This document shows, in pieces, positions 1-8,440 of a DNA stretch of 59,749 nt. The notes under the pieces are model-generated. The model ran no database searches. It saw nothing but the letters and a program-made list of their open reading frames with translations, and was not told the origin of the DNA. The DNA comes from Pseudomonadota bacterium (GTDB lineage: Bacteria; Pseudomonadota; Alphaproteobacteria; Acetobacterales; Acetobacteraceae), in the NCBI GenBank assembly GCA_021847995.1, contig JAJZNE010000100.1:5887-65635 (forward strand), read 5' to 3'. The number at the start of each line of letters is the position of its first letter. Position 1 is the first letter of the stretch. The position numbers and the translations under genes are program-made.

Positions 1-387
1 GGCATAGACATGCAGATTGCGCATCTGCCGGCGTTGCAGCGGGCCGCGCGTGATCATGCGCTCCACCGCCTTGACCAGCACCCGCTCGGGATGCGCGCTG
101 CCGAGGCGCTGGCGCGCGCTGCTGCCCTTGATGCCGCCGGGATAGCCGGTGTGCCAGTGGAACACCGACTGGTCGAGCTTGTTGCCGGTCAGCCGCAGTT
201 TCGCCGCATTGACGACGACGATGTTGTCGCCGCAATCGACGTGCGGGGTGAACTGCGGCTTGTGCTTGCCGCGCAGCCGGGTGGCCAGGATCGCCGCGAG
301 ACGGCCGAGCACCAGCCCCTCCGCGTCGATCAGCACCCATTCCTTCCTGACATCGGCCGGCTTGAGCGATACGGTCGTCTTCAACAT
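1..387 (-). CDS. rplM: 50S ribosomal protein L13 (3' end cut by window edge)
   Basis: This encodes ribosomal protein L13, an early-assembly protein of the large subunit. Read on the minus strand from ATG at 387, the 129 visible codons begin [13 protein letters not shown]. They contain the L13 hallmarks [13 protein letters not shown], the GKHKPQF segment, [18 protein letters not shown] and [14 protein letters not shown]13 is usually about 140-155 residues, so only a short C-terminal piece is missing beyond base 1. A purine-rich GGGG(A) stretch at 390-397 can act as the ribosome binding site. In bacteria rplM is normally followed by rpsI, which would lie to the left of the window. The identity is certain from sequence conservation. 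Confidence 0.97.
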   Translation of the reverse strand, partial: MLKTTVSLKPADVRKEWVLIDAEGLVLGRLAAILATRLRGKHKPQFTPHVDCGDNIVVVNAAKLRLTGNKLDQSVFHWHTGYPGGIKGSSARQRLGSAHPERVLVKAVERMITRGPLQRRQMRNLHVYA

Positions 388-421
388 ATGTCCCCGCCGC
401 GTGACTGCGACTGCTCGGCGG

Positions 422-450
422 CTTATGCGCAGGCTTGCCGGCAGCGTCAA
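422..450 (-). promoter_or_regulatory. Probable sigma-70 promoter of rplM
   Basis: Reading the minus strand, TTGACG (445-450) and CATAAG (422-427) are separated by exactly 17 nt and lie 35 nt upstream of the rplM start. The -35 hexamer is close to consensus and the -10 is moderate. The same short gap separates rplM from the divergent gene at 471. The assignment rests on hexamer match and spacing only. Confidence 0.6.
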
Positions 451-470
451 GAGGTTTGCACTGTGGTAAC

Positions 471-1400
471 ATGATACCGGAACGGGTGGTCCATGTCATC
501 GGCGCCGCCGGGCGTTCCGGCGCCGCCCTGGTGCGGGCGCTGCCGGCGGCAGGGTTTGCGGTCCAGCCGGTGGTCCGTGACCTTGCCCGCTGGGCGGCGG
601 TGGCGCCGCCGGCGCAGGCGATGCTCTCGCCGCCGCGCATGGCTGACCTGCGGGACATGCGCGGGATGGGCGACGCCCTGCGCGATGCCACCTGCATCGT
701 CAGCACCGCCCATGCGCGCACCACGCCGCTGCTGCTGGCGGCGGCGCCGGCGGCGGCGCGGCTGGTGCTGCTCGGCAGCACCCGGCGCTTCACCAGATGG
801 CCCGATGCCCATGGCGAGGGCGTGCGCGCCGGAGAGGCGGCGCTGCTCGGCTCCGGCCGGCCCGGCATCATGCTGCATCCGACGATGATCTACGGCGCCG
901 AAGGCGAGGACAACGTGCAGCGCCTGGCGGCGCTGCTGCGCCGCCTGCCGGTGGTGCCGCTGCCCGGCGGCGGCCGGGCGCTGGTGCAGCCGATCCATCA
1001 GGACGACGTGACCCGCGCGGTGATCGCCGCCATCGCTCTGCCCCCCGCCGCGCCGCGCGCCCTGGTGATCGCCGGCCCCGCACCGCTCAGCTACGCGGCG
1101 TTCGTCCGTGCGGTCGCCGCCGCCGCCGGCCTGCCAGCCCCGCGCATCGTGCCGGTGCCGCTGGCGGCGCTGATGGCGCTCGCCCCCCTCACCGCGGCAC
1201 TGCCCCTGGTGCCGCGCATCCGCATCGCCGAAATCCGCCGGCTGGCCGAGGACAAGGCATTCGACATCGCGGCGATGTCTGCCACACTGGGCGTCCGCCC
1301 GGTCCCCCTGGATGCGGGCCTGGCCCTGACCTTCCGCCGCGACCTTCCGCCGCTGACACGCCAAGGAGCACGCCATGCCGATCATCAACCGCATTGCTGA
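471..1400 (+). CDS. NAD(P)-binding Rossmann protein, NmrA / NDUFA9-like
   Basis: This is a 309-residue atypical short-chain dehydrogenase-like protein. The N-terminal [18 protein letters not shown] matches the dinucleotide-binding loop of the NmrA/NDUFA9-like extended SDR group. A later segment, [18 protein letters not shown] (about residue 140), is the typical YG-containing region of that group. These proteins act as redox sensors, assembly factors or quinone-type reductases, and no substrate can be assigned here. I chose ATG 471 because the Rossmann motif follows at once; an in-frame ATG at 435 has no better ribosome site. The 3' end overlaps the amidohydrolase by 26 nt, which suggests co-transcription. 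Confidence 0.8.
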   Translation: MIPERVVHVIGAAGRSGAALVRALPAAGFAVQPVVRDLARWAAVAPPAQAMLSPPRMADLRDMRGMGDALRDATCIVSTAHARTTPLLLAAAPAAARLVLLGSTRRFTRWPDAHGEGVRAGEAALLGSGRPGIMLHPTMIYGAEGEDNVQRLAALLRRLPVVPLPGGGRALVQPIHQDDVTRAVIAAIALPPAAPRALVIAGPAPLSYAAFVRAVAAAAGLPAPRIVPVPLAALMALAPLTAALPLVPRIRIAEIRRLAEDKAFDIAAMSATLGVRPVPLDAGLALTFRRDLPPLTRQGARHADHQPHC

Positions 1401-2547
1401 ATTTCACGCCGACATGACGGCATGGCGACGCGACCTGCACGAGCATCCGGAACTCGGCTTCAAGGAACACCGCACGAGCGCGCTGGTCGCCGACAGGCTG
1501 CGCGCGTTCGGCGTCGATGAAGTGGTCACCGGTGTCGCCCAGACCGGCGTCATCGGCATCATCCGCGGGCGCGAGGGCAAGGGCGCGGTCGGCCTGCGCG
1601 CCGACATGGACGCGCTGCCGATCGTCGAGGAAACCGGCCTGCCCTATGCCAGCAAGCACGAGGGCGTGATGCACGCCTGCGGCCATGACGGCCACACCGC
1701 CATGCTGCTCGGCGCCGCGCGCTACCTTGCCGAGACGCGCAACTTCCCCGGCACCGTCTATGTCATCTTCCAGCCGGCGGAGGAGGGCCTCGGCGGCGGT
1801 GCGGTGATGGTCAGGGAGGGGCTGTTCGAGCGGTTCCCGATGGACATGGTGTTCGGCCTGCACAACTGGCCGCAGATGCCGGAAGGCGTGTTCACCTGGC
1901 GCATCGGCCCGGCGATGGCGGCCAGTTCCAAGATCGAGATCACGATCAAGGGCCGCGGCGGCCATGCCGCGCATCCGGAGCGGTCGGTCGATCCGATCGT
2001 GGTCGCGGCCCACATCGTCACCGCCCTGCAGACCATCGTCGCGCGCAACGCCGATCCGGCCGAGGCCGCCGTCGTCACCATCGGCCATATCACCGCCGGC
2101 CACACCCACAACGTGATCCCCGACAGCGCCCACATGCTGGGCACCGCGCGCTGGTTCAAGCCGGAGATCGGCGATCTGCTGGAGGACCGGGTGCGGACCC
2201 TCGCCGCCGGCATCGCCGAGAGCTTCGGGGCGGTGGCGCATGTGCATTATCAGCGCTCCTACCTCGCCACCATCAACGATGCCGCGGCCACCGAGCGTGC
2301 CGTGCGGGCGGCGCAGGCGGTGGCCGGCGAGCAGCGCGTCGTCGAGGCGGCGAAGCCGACGATGGGGAGCGAGGATTTCTCCTTCATGCTGGATGCCAAG
2401 CAGGGCAGCTACATCATGCTCGGCGGCGGCCGCGGGCCGGGCGACCCGATGGTGCATCATCCGCGCTACGACTTCAACGATGCGATCCTGCCGATCGGCG
2501 CCAGCTACTGGGCGACGCTCGCCGAGCAGGTGCTCGAAGGAAAGTAG
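1375..2547 (+). CDS. M20-family metal-dependent amidohydrolase
   Basis: This 390-residue peptidase M20 / amidohydrolase resembles hippurate hydrolase and N-acyl-L-amino-acid amidohydrolases. It would hydrolyse an N-acyl or amide bond in the cytoplasm using a binuclear metal site. Visible motifs are RRDLHEHPELGF (18-29), RADMDALP (75-82), HACGHDGH (100-107, with the metal-binding Cys and His), QPAEEG (133-138) and GRGGHAAHPE in the lid domain. Length is typical. An AAGGAG ribosome site lies 7 nt before ATG 1375. The start lies inside the preceding gene and the P450 begins 3 nt after the stop, so these genes form one operon. The acyl or amide substrate is unknown. Confidence 0.93.
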   Translation: MPIINRIAEFHADMTAWRRDLHEHPELGFKEHRTSALVADRLRAFGVDEVVTGVAQTGVIGIIRGREGKGAVGLRADMDALPIVEETGLPYASKHEGVMHACGHDGHTAMLLGAARYLAETRNFPGTVYVIFQPAEEGLGGGAVMVREGLFERFPMDMVFGLHNWPQMPEGVFTWRIGPAMAASSKIEITIKGRGGHAAHPERSVDPIVVAAHIVTALQTIVARNADPAEAAVVTIGHITAGHTHNVIPDSAHMLGTARWFKPEIGDLLEDRVRTLAAGIAESFGAVAHVHYQRSYLATINDAAATERAVRAAQAVAGEQRVVEAAKPTMGSEDFSFMLDAKQGSYIMLGGGRGPGDPMVHHPRYDFNDAILPIGASYWATLAEQVLEGK

Positions 2548-2550
2548 CCG

Positions 2551-3774
2551 ATGACGCCCGATCCGGCGGCGCTGGTGCGCGACTTCGATCTCGCGCGCCT
2601 GCCGCCGGCGTTCTACGACGACCCCTATCCGACCTATCACGCCCTGCGCCGGCACGCGCCGGTGAAGCGGCTGGCGGACGGCACCGTGTTCATCACCCGC
2701 CATGACCTGCTGACGCGCATCTATCGCGACGCGCGCATCTTCAGCTCCGACAAGAAGCGGGAATTCGCACCGAAATTCGGCGCGACGCCGCTGTTCGAGC
2801 ACCACACCACCAGCCTCGTCTTCAATGACCCGCCGCTGCACACGCGAGTCCGCCGCCTGATCGCCGATCCGCTGACCCCGCGGGTAATGGCGGCGATGGA
2901 GCCCGGACTGGTGATGCTGGTCGAACGGCTGCTCGACGCCATGGCGGGGCGCGGCGAGGTCGATCTGATCGCGGATTTCGCCGCCGCGATCCCGGTCGAG
3001 GTGATCGGCAATCTGCTCGATATCCCGCAGGACGAACGCGGGCCGCTGCGTGACTGGTCGCTCGATATCCTGGGCGCGCTGGAACCCGTGCTGACGCCGC
3101 AGGCGGCAGCGCGCGGCAACCGGTCGGTCGCGGCATTCCTCGCCTATCTCGATACCCTGGTCGCGCGACGGCGTGCCCGGCCGGGCAATGCGGAACACGA
3201 CATCCTGACGCGGCTGATCCTGGGCGAGCCGGACGGGGCGCGGCTGACGGCGAAGGAGCTGCTGCACAACTGCATCTTCCTGCTCAACGCGGGGCACGAG
3301 ACCACCACCAACCTGATCGGCAACGGCCTCGTCACGCTGCTCGCGCATCCCGCCGAGAGGCAGCGACTGATCGCCGAACCGGCGCTGATCCGTTCCGCGG
3401 TGGAGGAAATGCTGCGCTACGAAAGCCCGGTCCAGCTCGGCAACCGCATCAGCACGGAGGCGACCGAGCTCGACGGCGTGGCCCTGCCGGCAGGAACGCC
3501 GATCCATCTCGGCATCGGTGCCGCCAACCGCGATCCGGCACAGTTCGCAGACCCCGACCGCTTCGATGTCGGCCGCACGCCGAACCGCCATCTGGCCTTC
3601 GCCGCCGGCATCCACCAATGCGCCGGCCTCAGTCTCGCGCGGCTGGAGGCGGGCGTTGCCATCTCGCTTTTCCTGGCGCGGTATCCGCGCTATGCGCTGG
3701 CCGGCCCGCCGGCGCGCGGCGGGCGGGCGCGCTTCCGCGGCTTTCTGCAAATCCCGTGCACCCTGCACGGATGA
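2551..3774 (+). CDS. Cytochrome P450
   Basis: This soluble bacterial class I P450 of 407 residues would insert oxygen into an organic substrate, using electrons from a ferredoxin and ferredoxin reductase. The I-helix oxygen-activation motif AGHETT (about 247-252) and the K-helix ExxR (EEMLR) are present. The haem loop FAAGIHQCAG places the axial thiolate at Cys357; its second motif residue is Ala where Gly is commoner, which is tolerated in the family. The start at 2551 is 3 nt after the amidohydrolase stop. No ferredoxin is adjacent; a ferredoxin-reductase-like gene lies 20 kb away at 24091. Pairing with an amidase suggests catabolism of an N-acylated or aromatic compound, which is inference. 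Confidence 0.95.
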   Translation: MTPDPAALVRDFDLARLPPAFYDDPYPTYHALRRHAPVKRLADGTVFITRHDLLTRIYRDARIFSSDKKREFAPKFGATPLFEHHTTSLVFNDPPLHTRVRRLIADPLTPRVMAAMEPGLVMLVERLLDAMAGRGEVDLIADFAAAIPVEVIGNLLDIPQDERGPLRDWSLDILGALEPVLTPQAAARGNRSVAAFLAYLDTLVARRRARPGNAEHDILTRLILGEPDGARLTAKELLHNCIFLLNAGHETTTNLIGNGLVTLLAHPAERQRLIAEPALIRSAVEEMLRYESPVQLGNRISTEATELDGVALPAGTPIHLGIGAANRDPAQFADPDRFDVGRTPNRHLAFAAGIHQCAGLSLARLEAGVAISLFLARYPRYALAGPPARGGRARFRGFLQIPCTLHG

Positions 3775-3799
3775 CGCCTGCGAAGGAGGAGGAAACGAG

Positions 3800-5005
3800 G
3801 TGACCAAGGGCAATCCCGGCCGCCGCGCCGTGCTGGCGGGCGGCGCCGTGCTGGCCACGCTGACACGGGCGCGCCGCGGGCAGGCGGCGACCGCGCCGGT
3901 GCGCATCGGCATCCTGACCGATGAGAACGGCCCCTACAGGGACAGCGGCGGCAGCGGTTCGATCGCCGCGGTGCGGCTGGCGGTGCAGGATTTCGGCGCC
4001 ACCGTGCTCGGCCGGCCGATCGAGATTCTCCATGCCGACACGCAGAACAAGCCGGACGTGGCAGGTGCGGTCGCACGGCAGTGGTACGATGCCGGTGCCG
4101 ATGCCGTGCTCGATCTGCCGGTCACCTCGGTTGCCGCCTCGGTGCAGCAGGTGGCGCGCGAGAAGCAGCGGACGGTGATGATCACGGCCGCCGCGGTGAG
4201 CGAGTTCACTGCCAGGAACTGCGCCCCGGTCAGCAGCCACTGGGCCGACGACACGCACGCGATGGCGCATGCCGCGAGCCAGGCGCTGACGCAGGCGGGC
4301 GCGCGCAGCTGGTTCTTCATCACCGTCGATTTCAGCTTCGGCCGCAACCTTCAGGCCGAGGCAACGAAGGTGATCGAGGCAAACGGGGGCAAGGTGGTCG
4401 GCGCCGCCTATTTCCCGATCGGCAACACCGATTTCTCCGCCCAACTGGTGCAGGCGCAAAGCTCCGGCGCGAAGGTGATCGGATTGGCAGCGGTGGGCGG
4501 CGATCAGGTCAACCTGATCAAGCAGGCGGCCGAATTCGGGGTGCAGGCGGCCGGGAGGCAGCTCGCCGGATTTCTCGTCTATCTCACCGATATCAATGCC
4601 GTCGGCCTCAAGGTCGCACAGGGCATGAGTTTCGGCGCCAGCTTCTACTGGGACCAGAACAGAGAGGCGCGGGCCTTCGCGCACCGCTTCGCCGCCATGC
4701 AGACGGCGATGCCGACCAAGAACCAGGCGACGAATTACGCCGCAGCGCTGCACTTCCTGAAGGCGGTGGCGCAGGCCGGCACAACCGATGCGCTGGCGGT
4801 CAACCGGGCGATGCGGGCCATGCCGGTTGCCTTCTTCGGCCGCGCGGCAACGCTGCGCGCCGACGGACGGCTGCTGTATGATCTGCCGCTGTGGCGCGTC
4901 AAGCAGCCGGCGGAAAGTCGCGGACCGTGGGATTTTTACGCAGCCCTCGGCACCTTGCCGGCGGCCGATGCGTTCCTGCCGATGAACCCTGCCTGCGCGG
5001 CCTGA
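3800..5005 (+). CDS. Branched-chain amino acid-type ABC substrate-binding protein (orphan)
   Basis: This 401-residue periplasmic binding protein belongs to the LivJ / type I fold family (Peripla_BP_6). The N-terminus GRRAVLAGGAVLATL followed by QAA is a twin-arginine-like signal and probable cleavage site. The mature part begins VRIGILTDENGPYRDSGG, the classic family start, followed by LVQAQSSGAKVIGLA in the second lobe. I chose GTG 3800 because AAGGAGGAGGAAA precedes it by a few bases and it puts the double arginine near the N-terminus. No permease or ATPase gene is nearby, so it must work with components encoded elsewhere. It ends the amidohydrolase-P450 operon and probably binds that pathway's substrate. 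Confidence 0.88.
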   Translation: MTKGNPGRRAVLAGGAVLATLTRARRGQAATAPVRIGILTDENGPYRDSGGSGSIAAVRLAVQDFGATVLGRPIEILHADTQNKPDVAGAVARQWYDAGADAVLDLPVTSVAASVQQVAREKQRTVMITAAAVSEFTARNCAPVSSHWADDTHAMAHAASQALTQAGARSWFFITVDFSFGRNLQAEATKVIEANGGKVVGAAYFPIGNTDFSAQLVQAQSSGAKVIGLAAVGGDQVNLIKQAAEFGVQAAGRQLAGFLVYLTDINAVGLKVAQGMSFGASFYWDQNREARAFAHRFAAMQTAMPTKNQATNYAAALHFLKAVAQAGTTDALAVNRAMRAMPVAFFGRAATLRADGRLLYDLPLWRVKQPAESRGPWDFYAALGTLPAADAFLPMNPACAA

Positions 5006-5024
5006 GATCCGGCGCCGGCCGGGT

Positions 5025-5711
5025 TCACTCCGCCTCGGGGACGAACATGTAGCCGACGCCGCTCACCGTGCGGATCGCGAGCGGACGGGCCGGATCGCGT
5101 TCAACCTTGCGTCGCAGTGCCTCCACCTGCCGGGCGATGGCGGCTTCGGCGGCTGCCTCCGGCGTGGTGCGGGCGAGCCACGCCACCTCCAGCGGGCGAT
5201 AGGGATTGGCGGTGAAGTCACGCAGCAGCGCCACCGCCTCGCCGTCGAGCGGCTCGGCCGCGGCGCCGTCGAGCAATTCGCGCCGGTCGAGGTCCACCAG
5301 ACAGCGGCCGACGCGCAACCGCCCCGGCTGCGGCGGCGGCACCAGCCGGCGCAGCACGCTGCGCACCCGCGCCAGCAATTCCGCCGGGCGGACCGGTCGG
5401 CTTACGATATCGTCGGCCCCGGCATCGAGCGCCGCCACCCGCGCCATGCCGGCCCCTTCCTCGGCCAGCAGGATGACGCCGATTTGCGGATGGCTTCGGG
5501 CGAGCATGCGCAGCAGCGCGAGGCTATCCTCCCCGCCGAGGTCGGCCTCCAGCAGCACCACGTCGGCCGCCGCCCAGGACAGCGCGGCCCGCAGCGGCGC
5601 GCCCCCGGCCACGGCGGTCACCTCGAAGCCCTCCGTCACCAGCGACGCCGCCAGAACCTCCTGCTCCCGGTCCTGTCGCCCGACCAGGATGATCCGCGCC
5701 GGTTGCCGCAT
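5025..5711 (-). CDS. OmpR/PhoB-type regulator with degenerate receiver
   Basis: This 228-residue protein has a receiver-like domain (1-120) and a C-terminal winged helix (about 135-228) ending ALRRKVERDP...IRTVSGVGYMF, the OmpR recognition-helix and wing signature. The receiver looks unable to be phosphorylated in the usual way. The acidic pair after the first strand reads GRQD. The phospho-acceptor position in VVLLEADL is Glu55 instead of Asp. The Ser/Thr switch position is Ala83, and the invariant Lys is Arg105 (SRPVRP). The Glu may mimic a permanently phosphorylated state. I preferred ATG 5711 over TTG 5714 because GGAGG then sits 7 nt upstream. No histidine kinase is adjacent. Confidence 0.9.
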   Translation of the reverse strand: MRQPARIILVGRQDREQEVLAASLVTEGFEVTAVAGGAPLRAALSWAAADVVLLEADLGGEDSLALLRMLARSHPQIGVILLAEEGAGMARVAALDAGADDIVSRPVRPAELLARVRSVLRRLVPPPQPGRLRVGRCLVDLDRRELLDGAAAEPLDGEAVALLRDFTANPYRPLEVAWLARTTPEAAAEAAIARQVEALRRKVERDPARPLAIRTVSGVGYMFVPEAE

Positions 5712-5738
5712 CAAACCGCCTCCGTTTCCGCTTCTGTT

Positions 5739-5767
5739 CGCATAGCTTATAAGAGACGCCTATGCAA
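5739..5767 (-). promoter_or_regulatory. Possible promoter with inverted repeat upstream of the atypical regulator
   Basis: On the minus strand TTGCAT (5762-5767) and TATGCG (5739-5744) are 17 nt apart, a plausible sigma-70 promoter for the regulator at 5711. GCATAG (5740-5745) and CTATGC (5760-5765) form a 6-bp inverted repeat across the same interval, as expected of an autoregulatory operator. Both assignments are weak and based on pattern only. Confidence 0.35.
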
Positions 5768-5866
5768 CGGGAACGTAAAAGCACCATCCATTCTATTCCT
5801 TCTGGCGGTTGACCGGCGGCCGGGGTCGCCCTATCGCCGCCGCTCAGGGCATCGCGGGGGGCGAAC

Positions 5867-7030
5867 ATGGGGGTGATCCGACAGCAGATCGAGGAGCTGG
5901 AGGACAGCCCGATCCTGGACGTTTTCCGCTCCGGGCTCGGCCGGCCCGGCCTGATCGCGATGTGGGCGGGCGAGCCGGACGTGCCGACGCCGGATTTCAT
6001 CTGTGACGCCGCCAGCCGGGCGCTGCGTGAAGGCCGCACGTTCTACTCCCACAATCGCGGCCTGCCGGAACTGCGGGCGGCCCTGACGGCCTATCATCGC
6101 CGGCTCTGGAACGTCGCCATCCCGGACGGGCGGATCGCGCTCACGCTCTCCGGCATGAACGCGGTGATGCTGACGGCGCAGGCGACCGTGCAGCCCGGCG
6201 ACAACATCGTGGCCATCACCCCGTCCTGGCCCAACATCATGCGCGCCATGCAGATCAACGGCGCGGCGGTGCGCGAGGTGATGCTGGCGCGCGGCAATGA
6301 CGGCTGGCGGCTCGACCTCGATGCGGTGTTCGCCGCCTGCGATGCGCGCACGCGGCTGATCTATCTCGCCTCGCCCGGCAATCCGACCGGCTGGATGATC
6401 GCGCGCGGCGAGGCCGAGCGGTTGCTCGCGTTCGCGCGCGCGCGCGGCATCGCGATCCTTTCCGACGAAGTCTATCACCGTATCGTCTATGACCGGCCGG
6501 TCGGGTTTTCGTTCCTGGAGATCGCGCGGCCGGACGATCCGCTGTTCGTGGTCAACAGCTTCTCCAAGGCATGGGCGATGACCGGCTGGCGTCTCGGCTG
6601 GATCGTCTATCCGGAGAGTGCGCTTGACGCTTTCGAGAAGCTGATCCAGTTCAACACCTCGGGCGGGCTCGAATTCCTCCAGGCCGGCTGCATCGCGGCG
6701 CTGGAGCGGGGCGAGGATTTCGTGCGCAGCTTCGTCGCGCGCTGCGCGGCCGGGCGCGAGGTGGTGAATGCGCGGCTCGACGCCATGCCGCGCGTGCGCA
6801 ACATCCCCAGCGCCGGCGCGTTCTATGCCATGTTCGAGGTCGATGGTGTCGATGATACGCTGGCCTTCTGCAAGCGTGCCGTGACTCAGGCGGGGCTTGG
6901 CATGGCCCCCGGCACCGCGTTCGGCCGCGGCGCCGAACGCCTGGTCCGCATCTGCTACGCCAAAAGCGAAGCCAATCTTCATGAAGCCATGGACCGCCTC
7001 GCGAAATTCGTGCACGGCTACACGGCATAG
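5867..7030 (+). CDS. PLP-dependent class I/II aminotransferase
   Basis: This is a 387-residue fold-type I aminotransferase of the aspartate aminotransferase superfamily, which transfers an amino group between an amino acid and a 2-oxoacid. The family landmarks are in order: AGEPD near 34, SPGNPTG (169-175), SDEVYH (199-204) and the PLP-lysine motif SFSKAWAMTGWRLG with Lys234. A C-terminal R-I-C-Y segment carries the usual substrate-carboxylate arginine region. Length is typical. The MFS transporter follows 34 nt downstream on the same strand, so uptake and transamination of one substrate is plausible. The amino donor cannot be named from sequence. Confidence 0.93.
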   Translation: MGVIRQQIEELEDSPILDVFRSGLGRPGLIAMWAGEPDVPTPDFICDAASRALREGRTFYSHNRGLPELRAALTAYHRRLWNVAIPDGRIALTLSGMNAVMLTAQATVQPGDNIVAITPSWPNIMRAMQINGAAVREVMLARGNDGWRLDLDAVFAACDARTRLIYLASPGNPTGWMIARGEAERLLAFARARGIAILSDEVYHRIVYDRPVGFSFLEIARPDDPLFVVNSFSKAWAMTGWRLGWIVYPESALDAFEKLIQFNTSGGLEFLQAGCIAALERGEDFVRSFVARCAAGREVVNARLDAMPRVRNIPSAGAFYAMFEVDGVDDTLAFCKRAVTQAGLGMAPGTAFGRGAERLVRICYAKSEANLHEAMDRLAKFVHGYTA

Positions 7031-7064
7031 CCGGTCGATGGCCGCGAGAGGGGAGGAACCGCGC

Positions 7065-8420
7065 ATGCGGACGCGGGACGCGGACATAGTGGAAGGCGCG
7101 GTCCGCTACCTGGTGGAGACCTACAGCCCGGCCGGCACCCGCGTCGGCTGGCTGATGATCGCGTCGATCTTCATCGAGGCGTGGGATCTCTATGCGATCG
7201 CGTTCGTGCTCGTGTACATCTCGCAGGTCTTCCATCCTTCGGCGCTGATGCTGGGGCTGGTCGGGGCCGCAACGCAGGGCGGCGCGGTGGTGGGGGCGCT
7301 GCTGGGCGGCTTCCTGTCGGACCGCATCGGCCGGCGCACGGTGTTTCTCGGCACCATGATCCTGTTCATCGTGGTCGGTGCCGCCCAGGCCTTCGCGCCG
7401 AACATTGCCGTGCTGGTGGTGCTGCGCCTGATCCTCGGCCTGCCGCTGGGGAGCGACATCGCCAACGGCTACACCTACATCATGGAGGCGATGCCGAGCG
7501 GCCAGCGCGAAGTGATGGGCAATCGCTGGCAGTTCATGTTCGCGGTGGGCGAAGTGGTGTCGATCGCGGTGGTGACCGTGCTGGTGCTGCTCGATGTGCC
7601 GGCGGACCTGCTGTGGCGCATCGCGCTCGGGCTGGGCGCCGTGCCGGCGCTGGCGATCTTCCTGTGGCGCCGCAACCTGCCGGAAACCGCGGTATGGCTG
7701 GTGCAGCGCGGCCGTTTCCGCGAGGCGAAGCGGGTCAGCCGCCGGATGTACGGCGATCCGCTGGATCTTCTGCCGGACACCGACATCACGGTTCCTCGGC
7801 CACCGCTGCGCGACCTGCTCACGCATCTGCGTGCCGATCCGGTGCGCTGGCGCGCGACCCTGTTCGGCTGGATCGCCTGCTTTGCGCAGAGCGGCGAGTT
7901 CTCCACCTTCGCCTTCTACCTGCCGGTGCTGTTCGTCATGCTCGGCGTCTCCGGCAATCTGGCCACGGCGCTGGTGCTGCTGGTGCTCTATGGTCTTGCC
8001 TCGGTCTCGGGGTTCATCGGGCCGTTGCTGGTGCCGCGCATCGGCCAGCGCATGCTGAGCATCCTCGGGTTCTCGATCGTCCTCGTCTCGCTGCTCGTGG
8101 CGGCAGGGGCGATCTTCACCGGCCATCCCGCGCTGCTGCCGTTCGCCGCGGCGGCGATGCTGTGGGGCCACTACTGGGATGCGGAGAACGTGATGACGAT
8201 CCCGGCCATGGTGGCACAGCCGGCCTATCGCGGCACCGCCTCGGGCGTCGCCTATGTGTTCGTCAAGCTGCCCTCGTTCCTGTCGATCTTCCTGTTCCCC
8301 GCGTTCTTCGGCTGGATCGGCAAGGGGAACGCGACGCTGTTCACGGCGATCTTCCCTGCGGTCGGACTGCTCGCGGCGATCTTCGTGCTGCCGGAACTCT
8401 ACGGATATCGGGAAACCTAG
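7065..8420 (+). CDS. MFS transporter (aromatic acid/sugar porter-like)
   Basis: This 451-residue inner-membrane major facilitator has about 12 hydrophobic segments. The loop 2-3 signature reads DRIGRRTVFL and the fourth segment RLILGLPLGSDIANG; both resemble the aromatic-acid:H+ symporter and sugar-porter branches. A cytoplasmic loop of charged residues (about 215-265) separates the two six-helix halves. I chose ATG 7065 because GGGAGG lies 9 nt upstream; an in-frame ATG at 7038 would add nine residues but has a poorer site. It lies directly behind the aminotransferase and probably imports that enzyme's substrate or a related organic acid. Confidence 0.9.
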   Translation: MRTRDADIVEGAVRYLVETYSPAGTRVGWLMIASIFIEAWDLYAIAFVLVYISQVFHPSALMLGLVGAATQGGAVVGALLGGFLSDRIGRRTVFLGTMILFIVVGAAQAFAPNIAVLVVLRLILGLPLGSDIANGYTYIMEAMPSGQREVMGNRWQFMFAVGEVVSIAVVTVLVLLDVPADLLWRIALGLGAVPALAIFLWRRNLPETAVWLVQRGRFREAKRVSRRMYGDPLDLLPDTDITVPRPPLRDLLTHLRADPVRWRATLFGWIACFAQSGEFSTFAFYLPVLFVMLGVSGNLATALVLLVLYGLASVSGFIGPLLVPRIGQRMLSILGFSIVLVSLLVAAGAIFTGHPALLPFAAAAMLWGHYWDAENVMTIPAMVAQPAYRGTASGVAYVFVKLPSFLSIFLFPAFFGWIGKGNATLFTAIFPAVGLLAAIFVLPELYGYRET

Positions 8421-8440
8421 CGCACCGCCCGGCGCGCCGC

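Noticed and set aside
1189..3912. 907-codon antisense open frame
   Set aside because: It lies opposite the amidohydrolase and P450, whose catalytic motifs are intact. It is an antisense artefact of high GC.
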